Shown: positions 21,491 to 31,632, counted from the first letter of the stretch. The stretch is 41,467 nucleotides of DNA from Phycisphaerales bacterium (GCA_020847535.1 JADLBU010000048.1:1-41467); one strand, 5' to 3'. Notes: generated from the letters alone by a model not told the origin. Numbers and translations are program-made.

Positions 21491-23063
21491 AACACAACTG
21501 ATACTCCGGCATCGTCGTGATGATCAGCAACAGTGCGGTCATCACATCAGGCGTGATCGCCCCTCCGCGGGAGCGGGCGAAATTGGCGAGCGTTTCCTTG
21601 GCCGACGGCGGGGTGCGGCCGAGGGTGAGTTTCATCATGTAATCGACGACGCGGCCGGGGTCGGTGCTCGCGGAAGGATCGGCCTTGGCGAACTCCGAGA
21701 GCAGACCGCTGGGGTCGTACTTGGTAGAGTCGGCAGTGGCGTCGTAGCCGACGGGCTTCTTGCCGGTGAGGAGGAAGGTGAGGATGTTCTGTCGGACGAA
21801 GAGCGTGGAGGTGTTGATCCAGGAACGTCCGCCCTCCCAGCCCTTGACGCTGGGCGGGAAGAAGATGTTCTGGCCCATGAGATCGAGGGCATCGTTGAGG
21901 ATGCCAAGGTCGCGGACGGGCGTGTTCAGCGAGCGCATCGCGCCGACGACCAGCACGACGGGGCTCTTGATCTGATCCCCCATGAAGCGCTGGTCGTAGA
22001 AGTGCTCCGAGAGGAAGAGCTTGCGGAGCATCGGCTTGAGGTCGTACTTGCCGGCGAGCAGGGTGCCCGAGAGGCTGGAGAGGACGGTACGGGTGGTGGG
22101 ATCCAGATCGCGATCGGGGAGGCGCTCCATGGGCGGGAGCTCGGCGACGAAGAAGGTGTAGACGCGGCGGGCGATATAGGCGCTGCAGGCGCGGGTCTCG
22201 AGGATCGCCTTGACGAAACCATCCCCATCGAGCGGGGCCTTCTTGCCGAGGATGGACTTTTCTCCGTTGTCGTGGTTCTGCTGGTCGTAGAAGAAGTCGT
22301 CATCCCGGAAGGTGTATCCGGTGAGGGCGCGGGCGCCTTCCTTGATGTCCTTCTCGGTGTAGTTGCCGACGCCCAGGGCGAACAGCTCCATGATCTCGCG
22401 AGCCAGGTTCTCGTTGGGGCGGTTCTTGCGGCTCTCATCGTTGTCGAGGTACTTGATCATCGCGGGATCGCGGATCAGCTCGAAGAGCATGGTGCCGAAA
22501 TTGCCCACCGCGTTCCGGCGGAGCATCTGGTTCTGGAGGTACATGTGGTAGCTGTTCTCGATGGTGCGGTAGTTGGTGGCGAGTATGCCGTGCCAGAAGA
22601 GTGTCATCTTCTCTTCGAGGGGGCGCGGGGTCTCGATCATGCGCTTGAGCCACCACTTCTGGATCTCGGTCATCTGGGCACGGTCGGAGCGCTCCCGGTT
22701 CTGGCGCTCAGCGCGGAACTTGGCGAGCGCATCCTCATCCTGGGCGCGCTGGGCCTTGCGGTAGGCCTCGCGATCCTCCTGGCTGAGGGGGCTCATGATG
22801 TCGCGATCGAAGAGGTCTCCCTTGATGGGATCGGCGTTGACTTTGTCGTAGTCGAGGAGGTAATCGACGGAGCGCTCGGGGCCCCAGGCGGCGAGCGTCT
22901 GGATCTGGGCGGGGGTCCCGCCGAAGCCGGCTCTCCAGAGGAGGTGGCGGGCCTGCTCATAGCCGAACCGCTCGGGACGGATCGCCGTCATCGAGGCGGA
23001 GGCCTTGCCCGGCCTGGGGGTGTCCTTGTCGGTCGTGGCGGGAGATGTCGGTTGGGTCGTCAT
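21489..23063 (-). CDS. DUF1800 family protein
   Basis: The 524-residue product shows the DUF1800 blocks: ARHLLWRAGFGGTPAQIQTL near the N-terminus, FWHGILATN with MYLQNQMLRRNAVGNFGTML, YLDNDESRKNRPNENLAREI, MELFALGVGNYTEKDIKEGA, ALTGYTF, and VKGWEGGRSWINTSTLFVRQ. It is the standard partner of DUF1501 in planctomycetes and many soil bacteria; function is unknown. The ATG at 23063 is chosen; there is no clear signal peptide. It lies upstream of DUF1501 on the same strand, with a repeat hairpin in the 121-base gap. Confidence 0.9.
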   Translation of the reverse strand: MTTQPTSPATTDKDTPRPGKASASMTAIRPERFGYEQARHLLWRAGFGGTPAQIQTLAAWGPERSVDYLLDYDKVNADPIKGDLFDRDIMSPLSQEDREAYRKAQRAQDEDALAKFRAERQNRERSDRAQMTEIQKWWLKRMIETPRPLEEKMTLFWHGILATNYRTIENSYHMYLQNQMLRRNAVGNFGTMLFELIRDPAMIKYLDNDESRKNRPNENLAREIMELFALGVGNYTEKDIKEGARALTGYTFRDDDFFYDQQNHDNGEKSILGKKAPLDGDGFVKAILETRACSAYIARRVYTFFVAELPPMERLPDRDLDPTTRTVLSSLSGTLLAGKYDLKPMLRKLFLSEHFYDQRFMGDQIKSPVVLVVGAMRSLNTPVRDLGILNDALDLMGQNIFFPPSVKGWEGGRSWINTSTLFVRQNILTFLLTGKKPVGYDATADSTKYDPSGLLSEFAKADPSASTDPGRVVDYMMKLTLGRTPPSAKETLANFARSRGGAITPDVMTALLLIITTMPEYQLC

Positions 23064-23160
23064 GGTGGATCGCCTCGAGCCGGGGTGATGCCTGCTCAAC
23101 GCTCAGGACACGCGCGGATTGCAGCCGCAGTATCTATCGGACGGGTGGGTTTGGGAAGGG

Positions 23161-23222
23161 ACAAATGTCAAATGGCCACGTGGCTGAAGGGCCACATGCC
23201 ATAGGGCCAAATCAAGCCAATG
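23161..23222 (-). repeat. Degenerate 7-8 bp tandem repeat (CCAAATGG class)
   Basis: Plus-strand units read CAAATGT, CAAATGG, CCACGTGG, CTGAAGGG, CCACATGC, CATAGGG and CCAAATCA. They lie in the gap between ctaA and the DUF1800 gene. It is a single arm with no inverted partner. Confidence 0.55.
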
Positions 23223-23259
23223 CAGTTGTCAGCCGTGACAATCGGCTCTTTGGTCGTTC

Positions 23260-24714
23260 TCAAGGCCGCCGTCTGGGGCTCGCGGCCCTTGCCAGCACCG
23301 CGCTGGCGGCGGCGAGCCCCAGGAGGACCGCGCCGTTGGCGTGGTGGGCGGTTGCGAGCAGGGTTTGAGCAAGAGGGATGGGGGGGGCGTGCTGGAGCTG
23401 ATCCGAAGTCGGGATGACGGGCGGCGTACTGGCCTTGTCCTTGAGCACGTAGGCGAAGGTGCCCCAGCCGAGCAGGAACTGGAGCATGACGCAACCGATG
23501 ATCTCTTTTCCGAATCGGCGGGAGATTGCTCGCGGCTTCTCGGGGAGGTCATCGGCCGTGCGGAGGAGCATGCCGGCGATCACCGCGAGGATGACCACGG
23601 CGAGCGAGATGGCGATGTGGGCGTAGAGGGGGTGGAGCTTGCCGTAGTGGCGGAACCATGCGCCCATGGCGAGCTGGATGAAGAGGGTGTGGAGGAGGGC
23701 GGTGGTGATGATGCGGCGCTTGCGGGCGACGTTGAGCTGGTGATCGTCGGTGGAGTATGAAACGGGCGGGATCGCGGTGTACGCGGGCTGCAGGTACATA
23801 GCGCCGGCCGCGCACATCGCGAAGAAGAGCTGGGCGAGGATCCCGTGGGTCATCGCCAGAATCGGGCTGTTTTCCCGCACGCGCAGGCCACCCAGGAGCC
23901 CCTGGAGGCAGACGGCGATGAACATGGCGATCACCCATCCGCGCACCCAGCGGCGGGCTTCGGTGCGGATGGTGCAGACCATGAGCGTGAGGACGGTGAG
24001 TCCGACCATGGCGCCGAAGAGGCGGTGGGAGTGCTCGAGAAAAATGCGCGGGTGGCTCATCAGGGAGATGGGGAAGAGGAACATGTTGGCGCCGTAGGAA
24101 TCGGGCCATCCGGGGACTGCCATGCCGCTGGCGGTGCTGGTGACCATGCCGCCCAGCAGGATCAGAGGAAGGACGGCGAGCAGCGTGACGATGCTCAGGC
24201 GGGCGAGCCAGTGCCGGCTACCGGCATAGCGGCCATCGGGCGGTGGGGGAGACCGTCCGATCGCCGCGCCGATGGCGCCGCCGATCGCGCCGATGACCGC
24301 GCCCGCGAGCAGAAAACCTGGGATATAGAGGAGTGCTGATGGGGAGAGGCCGGTGAATCCCTCGGCGGGCTTGGAGCCGGGCTTGGCCTGCTCGGCGATG
24401 TATGAGCCCAGGACCAGTAGGTTGATAAGGGAGCAGAGCAGACCTGCGCTGGCGCCGACCTGCCAGCCGATGTGAGCAGCGCCGCCGCGGGCGATCGACC
24501 AGCCGGCGATCAGTGTGCCGAGGAGGAGCGTTGCGAGCAGGCTTCCGCCGGTGATCGCGGGAGAGATGTTGAGCCCGGGGATGTGTGTGAGGAGCCAAAC
24601 ACACCACATCGCCACCACGGTGGCGAACCCGTAGACGATCGCGGGGAGGGCGCGCAGGGGGGTGGGTGAGCCCGGGTAAACCACTGGTTCCTGCGGATGT
24701 GGGGTGGTGGTCAT
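23260..24714 (-). CDS. ctaA: Heme A synthase (COX15/CtaA) with extra N-terminal membrane domain
   Basis: The 484-residue enzyme converts heme O to heme A for the cytochrome oxidase encoded divergently. The core, from about residue 170, has GGMVTSTASGMAVPGWPDSY, FLEHSHRLFGAMVGL, MTHGILAQLFFAM, HYGKLHPLYAHIAIS and TAHHANGAVLLG. These contain the paired heme-ligand histidines of two four-helix bundles. Before it are about 165 residues with four further membrane helices, the last a glycine zipper (AVIGAIGGAIGAAIG). CtaA proteins are normally 300-350 residues with eight helices, so this extension is unusual; it may be family-specific in planctomycetes. ATG at 24714 has GGGGTCC-like sequence ahead but no strong Shine-Dalgarno. 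Confidence 0.9.
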   Translation of the reverse strand: MTTTPHPQEPVVYPGSPTPLRALPAIVYGFATVVAMWCVWLLTHIPGLNISPAITGGSLLATLLLGTLIAGWSIARGGAAHIGWQVGASAGLLCSLINLLVLGSYIAEQAKPGSKPAEGFTGLSPSALLYIPGFLLAGAVIGAIGGAIGAAIGRSPPPPDGRYAGSRHWLARLSIVTLLAVLPLILLGGMVTSTASGMAVPGWPDSYGANMFLFPISLMSHPRIFLEHSHRLFGAMVGLTVLTLMVCTIRTEARRWVRGWVIAMFIAVCLQGLLGGLRVRENSPILAMTHGILAQLFFAMCAAGAMYLQPAYTAIPPVSYSTDDHQLNVARKRRIITTALLHTLFIQLAMGAWFRHYGKLHPLYAHIAISLAVVILAVIAGMLLRTADDLPEKPRAISRRFGKEIIGCVMLQFLLGWGTFAYVLKDKASTPPVIPTSDQLQHAPPIPLAQTLLATAHHANGAVLLGLAAASAVLARAASPRRRP

Positions 24715-24769
24715 GGCTGGGGTCCTTATTGAGAACCTGTCTCAGTTGCTGTCTGGCAGTACTCCGGGC

Positions 24770-24816
24770 TTGACAGCGTAGGTAAGCAGGCACAAATTTC
24801 TGTCAGGCAGAAATTT
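24770..24816 (+). promoter_or_regulatory. Divergent ctaA/act control region: TTGACA and 9-bp palindrome
   Basis: TTGACA at 24770-24775 is a perfect -35 reading toward the act operon. At standard distance lies the A/T patch ACAAATTT, a poor -10. That patch is the left arm of a perfect inverted repeat: AAATTTCTG 24794-24802 and CAGAAATTT 24808-24816 around TCAGG. In this GC-rich region such an AT-rich palindrome stands out and is placed to act as operator for actA and possibly ctaA. It could also be a hairpin in the RNA. Confidence 0.5.
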
Positions 24817-24919
24817 CTTCCGATGCGCCGGAATCCTTTTGTGTTGCGGTAGGGGTCGGGTTGGAGGATGTTTCTGGCTTCGTTGGGACTGGTCTGGACT
24901 TGGTTCGAGGAGTCACGCC

Positions 24920-25627
24920 GTGTCAGTGATCTTCCCGAAGTGGATGAACTCGTTGCCGCCGGTGGTCGCGATCGCGGCGATCGGTGGTCTTGCAACCGTG
25001 GTGGGCGGCTTCTGGTACTACGTGACTCCGAAGTTCTGGCGAGTCGGTTATATGCCGACGCAGCCGGGGGGTGGATTCAACCACCAGATTCACGCGGGCA
25101 AGCTGGGGATCGACTGCCGGTATTGCCACAGCAAGATCGAGATCAGCAGCGAGGCGAACATCCCGCCGGTGCATGTGTGCTACGGCTGCCACGCCGAGCC
25201 GAAGCTCAAGCAGCTCGAGAGCCCGGTGCATAAAGAGAAGACCGAGTTCGTGCGTGCGGCGTACGCGAAGGATGAGCCGATCGCGTGGAACCGGGTGCAC
25301 AAGCTGCCCGACTACGTGCGGAACTTCCCGCACAACATCCACCTTGCGGCGGGGGTGAGCTGCTACTCGTGTCACGGCCAGATCATGGGGATGCCGGTGG
25401 TGTTCCACGCCGAGCCCCTGAGCATGAGTTGGTGCCTTGACTGCCATCGGGCGGTGCGAGACAACGACCACCCGGAGAGGTTCCTGGTTCCCAAGGACAT
25501 GATCACGAAGCTGATCGCGGTCGAGGGCCGGCTCGCCAGCCCGCAAGACCACGCCGCGGAGGCGGATCAGTTGCTCAAGAACATCAAGCTCACGCCGCCG
25601 GAGAACTGCGGGGCGTGTCACTACTGA
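24920..25627 (+). CDS. actA: ACIII subunit A, pentaheme cytochrome c
   Basis: The 235-residue protein has one N-terminal membrane helix (VVAIAAIGGLATVVGGFWYY) and five CxxCH heme sites: CRYCH, CYGCH, CYSCH, CLDCH and CGACH, the last two residues from the end. This is the ActA layout of alternative complex III, the quinol:cytochrome c oxidoreductase that replaces bc1. Extra histidines (FNHQIHAGKLG, PHNIHLA) can be distal ligands. Start is GTG with GGAG 7 bases upstream; longer frames have no conserved sequence. It is the first gene of the act-cox operon. It acts on the outer face of the membrane, passing electrons among hemes. Confidence 0.93.
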   Translation: MSVIFPKWMNSLPPVVAIAAIGGLATVVGGFWYYVTPKFWRVGYMPTQPGGGFNHQIHAGKLGIDCRYCHSKIEISSEANIPPVHVCYGCHAEPKLKQLESPVHKEKTEFVRAAYAKDEPIAWNRVHKLPDYVRNFPHNIHLAAGVSCYSCHGQIMGMPVVFHAEPLSMSWCLDCHRAVRDNDHPERFLVPKDMITKLIAVEGRLASPQDHAAEADQLLKNIKLTPPENCGACHY

Positions 25628-25628
25628 G

Positions 25629-25762
25629 AGAAGGCACTGGGCATTGGGCACTGGGCACTGGTGAAAGACACCTTGCTCCCGAGCCTGGCCAAGTGCCGCG
25701 AGGATCGGTTTGCGACGGATTTGTTTCTCACCAGTGCCCGGTGCCTAGTCCCCAGTGCCTTC
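25629..25762. repeat. Inverted pair of GGCACTG 7-bp tandem repeats between actA and actB
   Basis: The left arm 25629-25666 has GGCACTG, GGCATTG, GGCACTG, GGCACTG then GTGAAA. The right arm 25724-25762 is TTTCTCACCAGTGCCCGGTG and on to CCAGTGCCTTC. They are complementary over about 37 bases with a 57-base loop. The left arm begins 2 bases after the actA stop and the right arm ends 2 bases before the actB ATG. The whole intercistronic region would fold into one hairpin. Confidence 0.85.
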
Positions 25763-25764
25763 GG

Positions 25765-28700
25765 ATGCCCCCCATGCTCGACCAATGCCATTCGACGACC
25801 AAGGGCGACAAGAAGAAGCCATCCAAGGCTGAGCTTGCGCAGCAGAAGCGAGTGCTCCAGACGGCAGGCAGGGGCCAGGCCAAGGTCTGGCGGAGCCTGG
25901 ATGAGGTGGCGGACACACCGCAGTTCCGGGAGCTGATCGAGCGCGAGTTCCCGGCGAGCGCTTCGGAGCTGTTGTCGGGATCGCGCCGCGCGTTTCTTCA
26001 GTTCATGGGCGCGACGGCGGCGCTGGCGGGTGCGGCGACCATTCCGGGGTGCCGGCGACCCGAGCAGCACATCATGCCCTTCAGCAAGGAAGTGCCCGAG
26101 GAGATCGTTCCGGGCAAGCCGTTGTATTACGCCACCGCGATGACGCGGCCGGGCGGCGGGTCTGAAGGCATCCTGGTCGAGACGCACGAAGGGCGGCCGA
26201 CCAAGATCGAGGGCAATCCTCTGCACCCGGGGAACCAGGGCAAGAGCTCGCTGTGGTCCCAGGCACACGTGATGGGGCTGTACGATCCGGATCGTCTGAA
26301 GTTCCCGATGTTCCGCAACGCCAGCCGCGGGCCGGTCGAGGCGACGTGGGAGGATTTCCGGGCCTGGACGGCTCCGAACCTGCGCAATGCGGATGCCGAC
26401 CAGGGCAACGGCGTGGCGATCATCGTTGATCGCAAGACCAGCCCGACGCGTGATGCGATGAAGGCGGCGGTACTTGCGAAGTGGCCCAGGGCGACGTGGG
26501 TGAGCTGGTCGGCCGGGGATCGGCGCGGTCCGGTCGAGGGCTCGCGTCTGGCGTTCGGCGCGCCGATGCACGAGCTGTACAGCTTCTCGCAGGCGAAGGT
26601 GGTTGTTTCGCTGGATCGGGATTTCCTGAACCCGGTCGCGGAGTCCAACGGCCTGGCGCACGCGCGGGAGTGGGCCAAGACGCGTGATGTGCAGACGACC
26701 AAGGACGAGATGAGCCGGCTCTACGTGGTGGAGTCGGGCTTCTCTATCACCGGCGGCTGTGCGGACCATCGGCTGCGGGTGGCGCCCAGCCGGATCCCGG
26801 CGTTCGCGGTGGCGCTGGCCAAGCAGATCCTCTCCAAGTCGCAGATCAAGGGCTCGCAGGCGCTGATCGATGCGATCATGGGCAAGGCGGTGCCCGGCGG
26901 CGCGGACATTGATGTCAAGACGATCTCGGGGACCGGGTTCGTCGATGAGGTCGCGATGGACCTGCTCGACGGGGCCAAGCGCGGCCACGCGGTGGTGGTC
27001 GCGGGGCCATCGATGCCCGCCGAGGTGCATGCGCTGGCGCACGCGATGAATGCCGCGCTGGGCTCGGTCGGCACGGTTGTGAAGTACCTGCCGATGGGCG
27101 AGGATGAGGCCGCGGATGCGATGGCGCAGCTGCGGAAGGTCACCGACGATCTGAACTCTGGGAAGATCCGGACCGTGATCTGCATCGGGGCCAACCCGGT
27201 GTTCGATGCACCGGCGGAGATGGGCTTCGCGGCGGCGTTCGCCAAGGCCACTCAGTCGATCACACTGAGCGTGGGCGCCAGCGAGACTGCCGCGGCATCG
27301 CTGTGGTCGCTCAACGGGGCGCACGAGTTGGAGTGCTGGGGGGATGCGCAGGGGATCGACGGCACGATCTCGCCGATCCAGCCCATGATCGCCCCGCTGT
27401 ACGGGCCCATGGATCCCAAGCTGCAGCAGCCGATGAGCGAGATCGAGCTCCTGGGCATGCTGGCATCGGACGATCGCGGGCAGGCCAACATCAACGGGTA
27501 CGAACTGGTCCGCTCGACCTGGCGCAAGAGCATGGGCGAGGCGGGATTCGAGAAGAAGTGGCGTAGCGCCCTGCACGACGGGATTGCGGTTGGTTCGGCC
27601 AAGCAGCCGGCGACTCCCGAGATCAAGCTCGATGCGCTCGCCAAGGCGGTGGCTGGGATCGAGCTTTCCGGCGTGCCCAGCGGCAAGGCGCTGGATGTGG
27701 CGTTCGCCACCAACGCGCTGGCGGGCGGCCGGTTCGGGAACGTCCCGTGGCTGCAGGAGCTGCCGCAGGATGCGACGCGCGTGGTGTGGGACAACCCGGC
27801 GCTGGTGAGCCCGGCGACCGCCAAGGCGCTGGGCCTGATGGATGATCCCTCTTCGCCGTATGTCGATGGGACGTACCCGCACGCGAGGATGGGCAAGATC
27901 ATCGTCGATGGGCGATCGATGGAGATGCCGTTCTGGGTGATGCCCGGGATGGCCGACGACACGGTGATTCTCACCATCGGCTACGGGCGCACGGCGTGCG
28001 GTCGCGTGGGTGATGGTGTGGGCTTTGACGTCGGGGCGCTGCGGTCTTCGCGGTCGCCGTGGCTGCTGCGGGGTGGGCGCATCGAGCGTGCGCCGGGCAG
28101 CTACATGATCACCAGCACGCAGAACCACTGGTCGATGGAGGGTCGCACGTCGATCGTGCGCCAGGCCGGCCTGAAGTGGTGGAAGAAGCACGGTGATGCG
28201 ATCATCGACGACGGTGACAACATCTACGGCACTCCGGGCAAGCTGAACTTCGCGGAGCGGATGGGTGAACTCTCGCACACGCCGCCGAACATCTCGATCT
28301 ACAAGAACCCGTACAACGAGTCGGCCGCTGACCCCGTGGCCGGGGCCGAGTACTCCAAGGGCCAGCAGTGGGCGATGACGATCGACCTGGGCAAGTGTAC
28401 GGGCTGCGGGGTATGCACGATCGCCTGCCAGGCGGAGAACAACATCCCGTCGGTGGGGAAGATCGAGACGGCCAAGGGCCGTGAGCTGCTGTGGATCCGC
28501 GTGGACCGCTACTACACGGGCGACGACATCAACACGCCCGAGCAGATGCTGCACCAGCCGGTGGCGTGCGTGCATTGCGAGAACGCCCCGTGCGAGACGG
28601 TGTGCCCGGTGAACGCGACCGTGCATGGCCCCGAGGGCGTCAACTACATGACGTACAACCGCTGCATCGGCACGCGGTACTGCGCCAACAACTGCCCGTA

Positions 28701-29424
28701 CAAGGTGCGGCGATACAACTACTTCGATTACGGCGTGACGCGATTCAACGGGGATTTCTACGGCAAGGAGATCCTGGACAAGGTGATGCCGGATTCGGGG
28801 CTTGGGACGACGGTCTCGGGCTCGACGGCGCACAACAAGTTCAACGTGAACCTGGTGCCGCCGCGGCTGCGTGAGAAGCTGGACCAGGTCAGCCGGATGC
28901 AGAAGAACCCGGACGTCACGGTGCGTTCGCGCGGCGTGATGGAGAAGTGCTCGTACTGCATCCAGCGGATCAACGCAGCGCGGCACGAGTGCCGGCTGCG
29001 GGACATGGACAAGGTGCCCGACGGGTTCTTCCAGTCGGCGTGCCAGCAGGCCTGCCCCAGCGATGCGATCGTCTTCGGGGATCAGCTCGACACGGGCTCG
29101 CGCGTGCATGGCCAGCGCAACCACGGCCGCAGCTACCTGCTGCTGGGGTTCATCAACACCCGGCCGCGCACGAGCCACATGGCCAGGATCAACAACCCCA
29201 ACGAGCGGATCGCCAAGTCGGACCACGACCCGCTGGAGGGTCATGGCAGCGGTCACGGGGATGACCACGGGGGCGGATCGCATGACGGGCCTGTCCACGC
29301 GGAAGAGAAGCACTCGGATGCGAGCTTCCGCCGTGATCGGCGCAAGGTTCTTCTGGACAAGGGATACGCGTTGTCGCTCAACGTGCTGAACACGGTGGCG
29401 GCCTCGTTTGGAGTGAATGCATGA
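25765..29424 (+). CDS. actB: ACIII subunit B, molybdopterin-oxidoreductase-like/Fe-S fusion
   Basis: The 1219-residue protein joins a catalytically silent molybdopterin-oxidoreductase-like domain (about residues 85-850) with a ferredoxin-like domain. A twin-arginine motif ([18 protein letters not shown], Arg74-75) sits near the N-terminus. The Fe-S part has [14 protein letters not shown] from Cys878, then [43 protein letters not shown] near 1062 and [10 protein letters not shown] near 1092, enough for three 4Fe-4S and one 3Fe-4S cluster. In ACIII it is the large extracytoplasmic electron-transfer subunit. The upstream frame is open because of the repeat and would add a junk N-terminus; ATG 25765 (or 25774) is chosen. 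A His/Asp/Gly-rich stretch ([16 protein letters not shown]) precedes the C-terminus. Its stop overlaps actC (ATGA). Confidence 0.92.
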   Translation: MPPMLDQCHSTTKGDKKKPSKAELAQQKRVLQTAGRGQAKVWRSLDEVADTPQFRELIEREFPASASELLSGSRRAFLQFMGATAALAGAATIPGCRRPEQHIMPFSKEVPEEIVPGKPLYYATAMTRPGGGSEGILVETHEGRPTKIEGNPLHPGNQGKSSLWSQAHVMGLYDPDRLKFPMFRNASRGPVEATWEDFRAWTAPNLRNADADQGNGVAIIVDRKTSPTRDAMKAAVLAKWPRATWVSWSAGDRRGPVEGSRLAFGAPMHELYSFSQAKVVVSLDRDFLNPVAESNGLAHAREWAKTRDVQTTKDEMSRLYVVESGFSITGGCADHRLRVAPSRIPAFAVALAKQILSKSQIKGSQALIDAIMGKAVPGGADIDVKTISGTGFVDEVAMDLLDGAKRGHAVVVAGPSMPAEVHALAHAMNAALGSVGTVVKYLPMGEDEAADAMAQLRKVTDDLNSGKIRTVICIGANPVFDAPAEMGFAAAFAKATQSITLSVGASETAAASLWSLNGAHELECWGDAQGIDGTISPIQPMIAPLYGPMDPKLQQPMSEIELLGMLASDDRGQANINGYELVRSTWRKSMGEAGFEKKWRSALHDGIAVGSAKQPATPEIKLDALAKAVAGIELSGVPSGKALDVAFATNALAGGRFGNVPWLQELPQDATRVVWDNPALVSPATAKALGLMDDPSSPYVDGTYPHARMGKIIVDGRSMEMPFWVMPGMADDTVILTIGYGRTACGRVGDGVGFDVGALRSSRSPWLLRGGRIERAPGSYMITSTQNHWSMEGRTSIVRQAGLKWWKKHGDAIIDDGDNIYGTPGKLNFAERMGELSHTPPNISIYKNPYNESAADPVAGAEYSKGQQWAMTIDLGKCTGCGVCTIACQAENNIPSVGKIETAKGRELLWIRVDRYYTGDDINTPEQMLHQPVACVHCENAPCETVCPVNATVHGPEGVNYMTYNRCIGTRYCANNCPYKVRRYNYFDYGVTRFNGDFYGKEILDKVMPDSGLGTTVSGSTAHNKFNVNLVPPRLREKLDQVSRMQKNPDVTVRSRGVMEKCSYCIQRINAARHECRLRDMDKVPDGFFQSACQQACPSDAIVFGDQLDTGSRVHGQRNHGRSYLLLGFINTRPRTSHMARINNPNERIAKSDHDPLEGHGSGHGDDHGGGSHDGPVHAEEKHSDASFRRDRRKVLLDKGYALSLNVLNTVAASFGVNA

Positions 29425-31022
29425 GCGTCATGCACCCTGATGAAGCAAGCGCCCGGCGGCTGGCCGGTCTTGCGGCTGCGCCCAGCGCACCGCCGGATCC
29501 CAGCCACGGTGATGGATCACTGGTGGATGAGCCCGGCAAGCGTGCCCCGCTGGTGCTTGGGAACCGTTCCTTCGGGGATGTGACCAACATCGTCTGCGGG
29601 TACATCGAGAACAAGCCGGCGCGCTGGTGGCTGCCGGCGGTGATGTTCACCGGGTCGATCGCGGGCCTGGGCGGGCTGTTCATCGGCTACCTGGTGATCA
29701 CGGGCATCGGCACCTGGGGATTGAACAACCAGGTTGACTGGGCGTGGGATATCACCAACTTCGTGTTCTGGATCGGCATCGGCCACGCAGGGACGCTGAT
29801 CTCGGCGATCCTGTGTCTCTTGAAGCAGAAGTGGCGGACGGCGATCAACCGGTCGGCGGAGGCGATGACGATCTTCGCGGTCATCTGCGCTGCGACCTTC
29901 CCCGGGATCCACATCGGCCGCCAGTGGATGGCGTGGATGCTGTTCCCGATCCCCAACGCCAACGCGATCTGGCCGAACTTCCGGTCTCCGCTGCTCTGGG
30001 ACGTGTTCGCGGTATCGACCTACGGAACGGTGTCGCTGCTCTTCTGGTACATGGGGATGATCCCGGACATGGCGACCCTGCGCGACCGGGCGGATGCCCG
30101 GATGCGGCGCAACCCCAACGGGGCGACGATCCTGCCGTTCGTGCCGATCCGGATCGACCGGGTGCGGACGTTCATCTACGGGTTCTTGGCCCTGGGCTGG
30201 CGGTTCAGCGCCCGGCACTGGCACCGCTACGAGGCGGCCTACCTGGTGCTGGCGGGCATTTCGACACCGCTGGTGCTCAGCGTGCATTCGATCGTGTCGT
30301 TTGACTTCGCGACCTCGATCTTGCCGGGGTGGCACACGACGATCTTCCCGCCGTACTTCGTCGCGGGCGCCATCTTCGGCGGCTTTGCGATGGTGCTGCT
30401 GCTCCTGATCCCCTTCCGTGTGCTCTTTCCGTACATGCGTGACCTGATCACGCTTCGGCACCTGGAGAACATGTCCAAGATCGTGCTGGCGACCGGCATG
30501 ATGGTCGGGTTCGCCTACGGGATGGAGTTCTTCATCGCGTGGTACTCGGGCAGCAAGTACGAGCAGGAGGCGTTCCTGTACAACCGCCTGTTGCCCCCGT
30601 TCTTCGTGGGCGAGGGCGAGCGGTTCGCGCCGTACTGGTGGGCGTACTGGTCGATGATCGGTTGCAACGTGCTGAGCCCGCAGGTCTTCTGGTTCAAGGC
30701 GCTGCGTCGCAACCCGCTGGTGATCTTCATCGTCAGCTTCCTGGTGACGATCGGGATGTGGTTCGAGCGGTTCGTCATCATCGTGACAAGCCTGCACCGG
30801 GCGTTCCTGCCGGGCGAGTGGCACATGTTCCACCCGACGCTCGTGGACATCGCGATCTTTGTCGGCTCGTGCGGGGTGTTCCTGACGCTGTTCCTGCTGT
30901 TTGCCCGCTACCTGCCGATGTTCGCGATCGCCGAGCTCAAGGCCGTGATGCCGCAGGCCAGCCCGCACCATCACCCGCCGGAATCCGGAAGCGGTCACGG
31001 CACGACGACGGGAGGTCACTGA
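29421..31022 (+). CDS. actC: ACIII subunit C, NrfD/PsrC-like quinol-binding membrane subunit
   Basis: The 533-residue integral membrane protein has about ten helices and belongs to the NrfD/PsrC family. Seen are [54 protein letters not shown] (the His of the quinol pocket), [15 protein letters not shown] and [14 protein letters not shown] sequence near [17 protein letters not shown]. In ACIII it holds the quinol site and a proposed proton path. It begins by ATGA overlap with actB, so translation is coupled. The first 45 residues are hydrophilic. The C-terminus has [12 protein letters not shown]. Confidence 0.93.
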   Translation: MSVMHPDEASARRLAGLAAAPSAPPDPSHGDGSLVDEPGKRAPLVLGNRSFGDVTNIVCGYIENKPARWWLPAVMFTGSIAGLGGLFIGYLVITGIGTWGLNNQVDWAWDITNFVFWIGIGHAGTLISAILCLLKQKWRTAINRSAEAMTIFAVICAATFPGIHIGRQWMAWMLFPIPNANAIWPNFRSPLLWDVFAVSTYGTVSLLFWYMGMIPDMATLRDRADARMRRNPNGATILPFVPIRIDRVRTFIYGFLALGWRFSARHWHRYEAAYLVLAGISTPLVLSVHSIVSFDFATSILPGWHTTIFPPYFVAGAIFGGFAMVLLLLIPFRVLFPYMRDLITLRHLENMSKIVLATGMMVGFAYGMEFFIAWYSGSKYEQEAFLYNRLLPPFFVGEGERFAPYWWAYWSMIGCNVLSPQVFWFKALRRNPLVIFIVSFLVTIGMWFERFVIIVTSLHRAFLPGEWHMFHPTLVDIAIFVGSCGVFLTLFLLFARYLPMFAIAELKAVMPQASPHHHPPESGSGHGTTTGGH

Positions 31023-31023
31023 C

Positions 31024-31632
31024 ATGGCACGCCATTCATCAGGGCCGATCTACACGACCGAGGCGGGTGTGCCGGTGTACGGCATCATCGCCGAGTACAC
31101 GACCCCGGCGGATCTGTACCGCGCTGCGGAGATGGTCCGGGATGCGGGGTACTCGCGTTGGGATGTCTACACGCCGTTCCCTATTCACGGGCTTGACGAG
31201 GCGATGGGCATCCGGCGCACCAGGCTGCCGGTGCTGATCGCGTGCATCGGGCTGACGGGCGCGGGCCTGGGCTTCCTGATGCAGTACTGGATGACCGCGG
31301 TCGATTACAAGATGGTGGTCCAGGGCAAGGATCCGACCTCGTGGGAGGCGTACATCCCGATCACGTTCGAGCTGGGGATCCTGTCGGCGGCATTCACGGC
31401 GATCCTGGGGATGCTGGCGTTCAACAAGCTGCCGATGTGGAACAACCCGCTGCTGCGGAAGGACCGCTTCCTGCGCTGCAGCGATGACCGGCTGATGATC
31501 TGCATCGAGGCGTCGGATGAGCGCTTCGACCAGGAAAAGACCCGGCACCTCTTGGAGGCGGCGGGCGGGACGAATGTGGACCTGGTCGAGGAAGAGCCGG
31601 AGAAGGTGAAGACAGAGGGCACTGGGCACTAA
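31024..31632 (+). CDS. actD: ACIII subunit D (DUF3341)
   Basis: The 202-residue product has the DUF3341 pattern: VYGIIAEYTTPADLYRAAEM, YSRWDVYTPFPIHGLDEAMG, then two membrane helices (LPVLIACIGLTGAGLGFLMQ and YIPITFELGILSAAFTAILG) and a cytoplasmic tail. In ACIII it is a small integral subunit packed on ActC. It begins one base after the actC stop. The last residues (EGTGH and the stop codon) lie inside a GGCACTG tandem repeat, so the repeat has replaced the original C-terminus. Confidence 0.92.
   Translation: MARHSSGPIYTTEAGVPVYGIIAEYTTPADLYRAAEMVRDAGYSRWDVYTPFPIHGLDEAMGIRRTRLPVLIACIGLTGAGLGFLMQYWMTAVDYKMVVQGKDPTSWEAYIPITFELGILSAAFTAILGMLAFNKLPMWNNPLLRKDRFLRCSDDRLMICIEASDERFDQEKTRHLLEAAGGTNVDLVEEEPEKVKTEGTGH

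Noticed and set aside
25615..25764. Upstream in-frame start of actB at 25615
   Set aside because: It would overlap the end of actA and encode the tandem-repeat hairpin; residues before 25765 look like translated repeat and are not conserved.
25621..29313. Very long antisense open frame opposite actB (and similar ones opposite coxA, actC and 39391-41436)
   Set aside because: High third-position GC in the real genes removes stop codons from the antisense frame. The translations are Arg/His/Asp-rich with no family similarity, while the plus-strand products are clear respiratory subunits.
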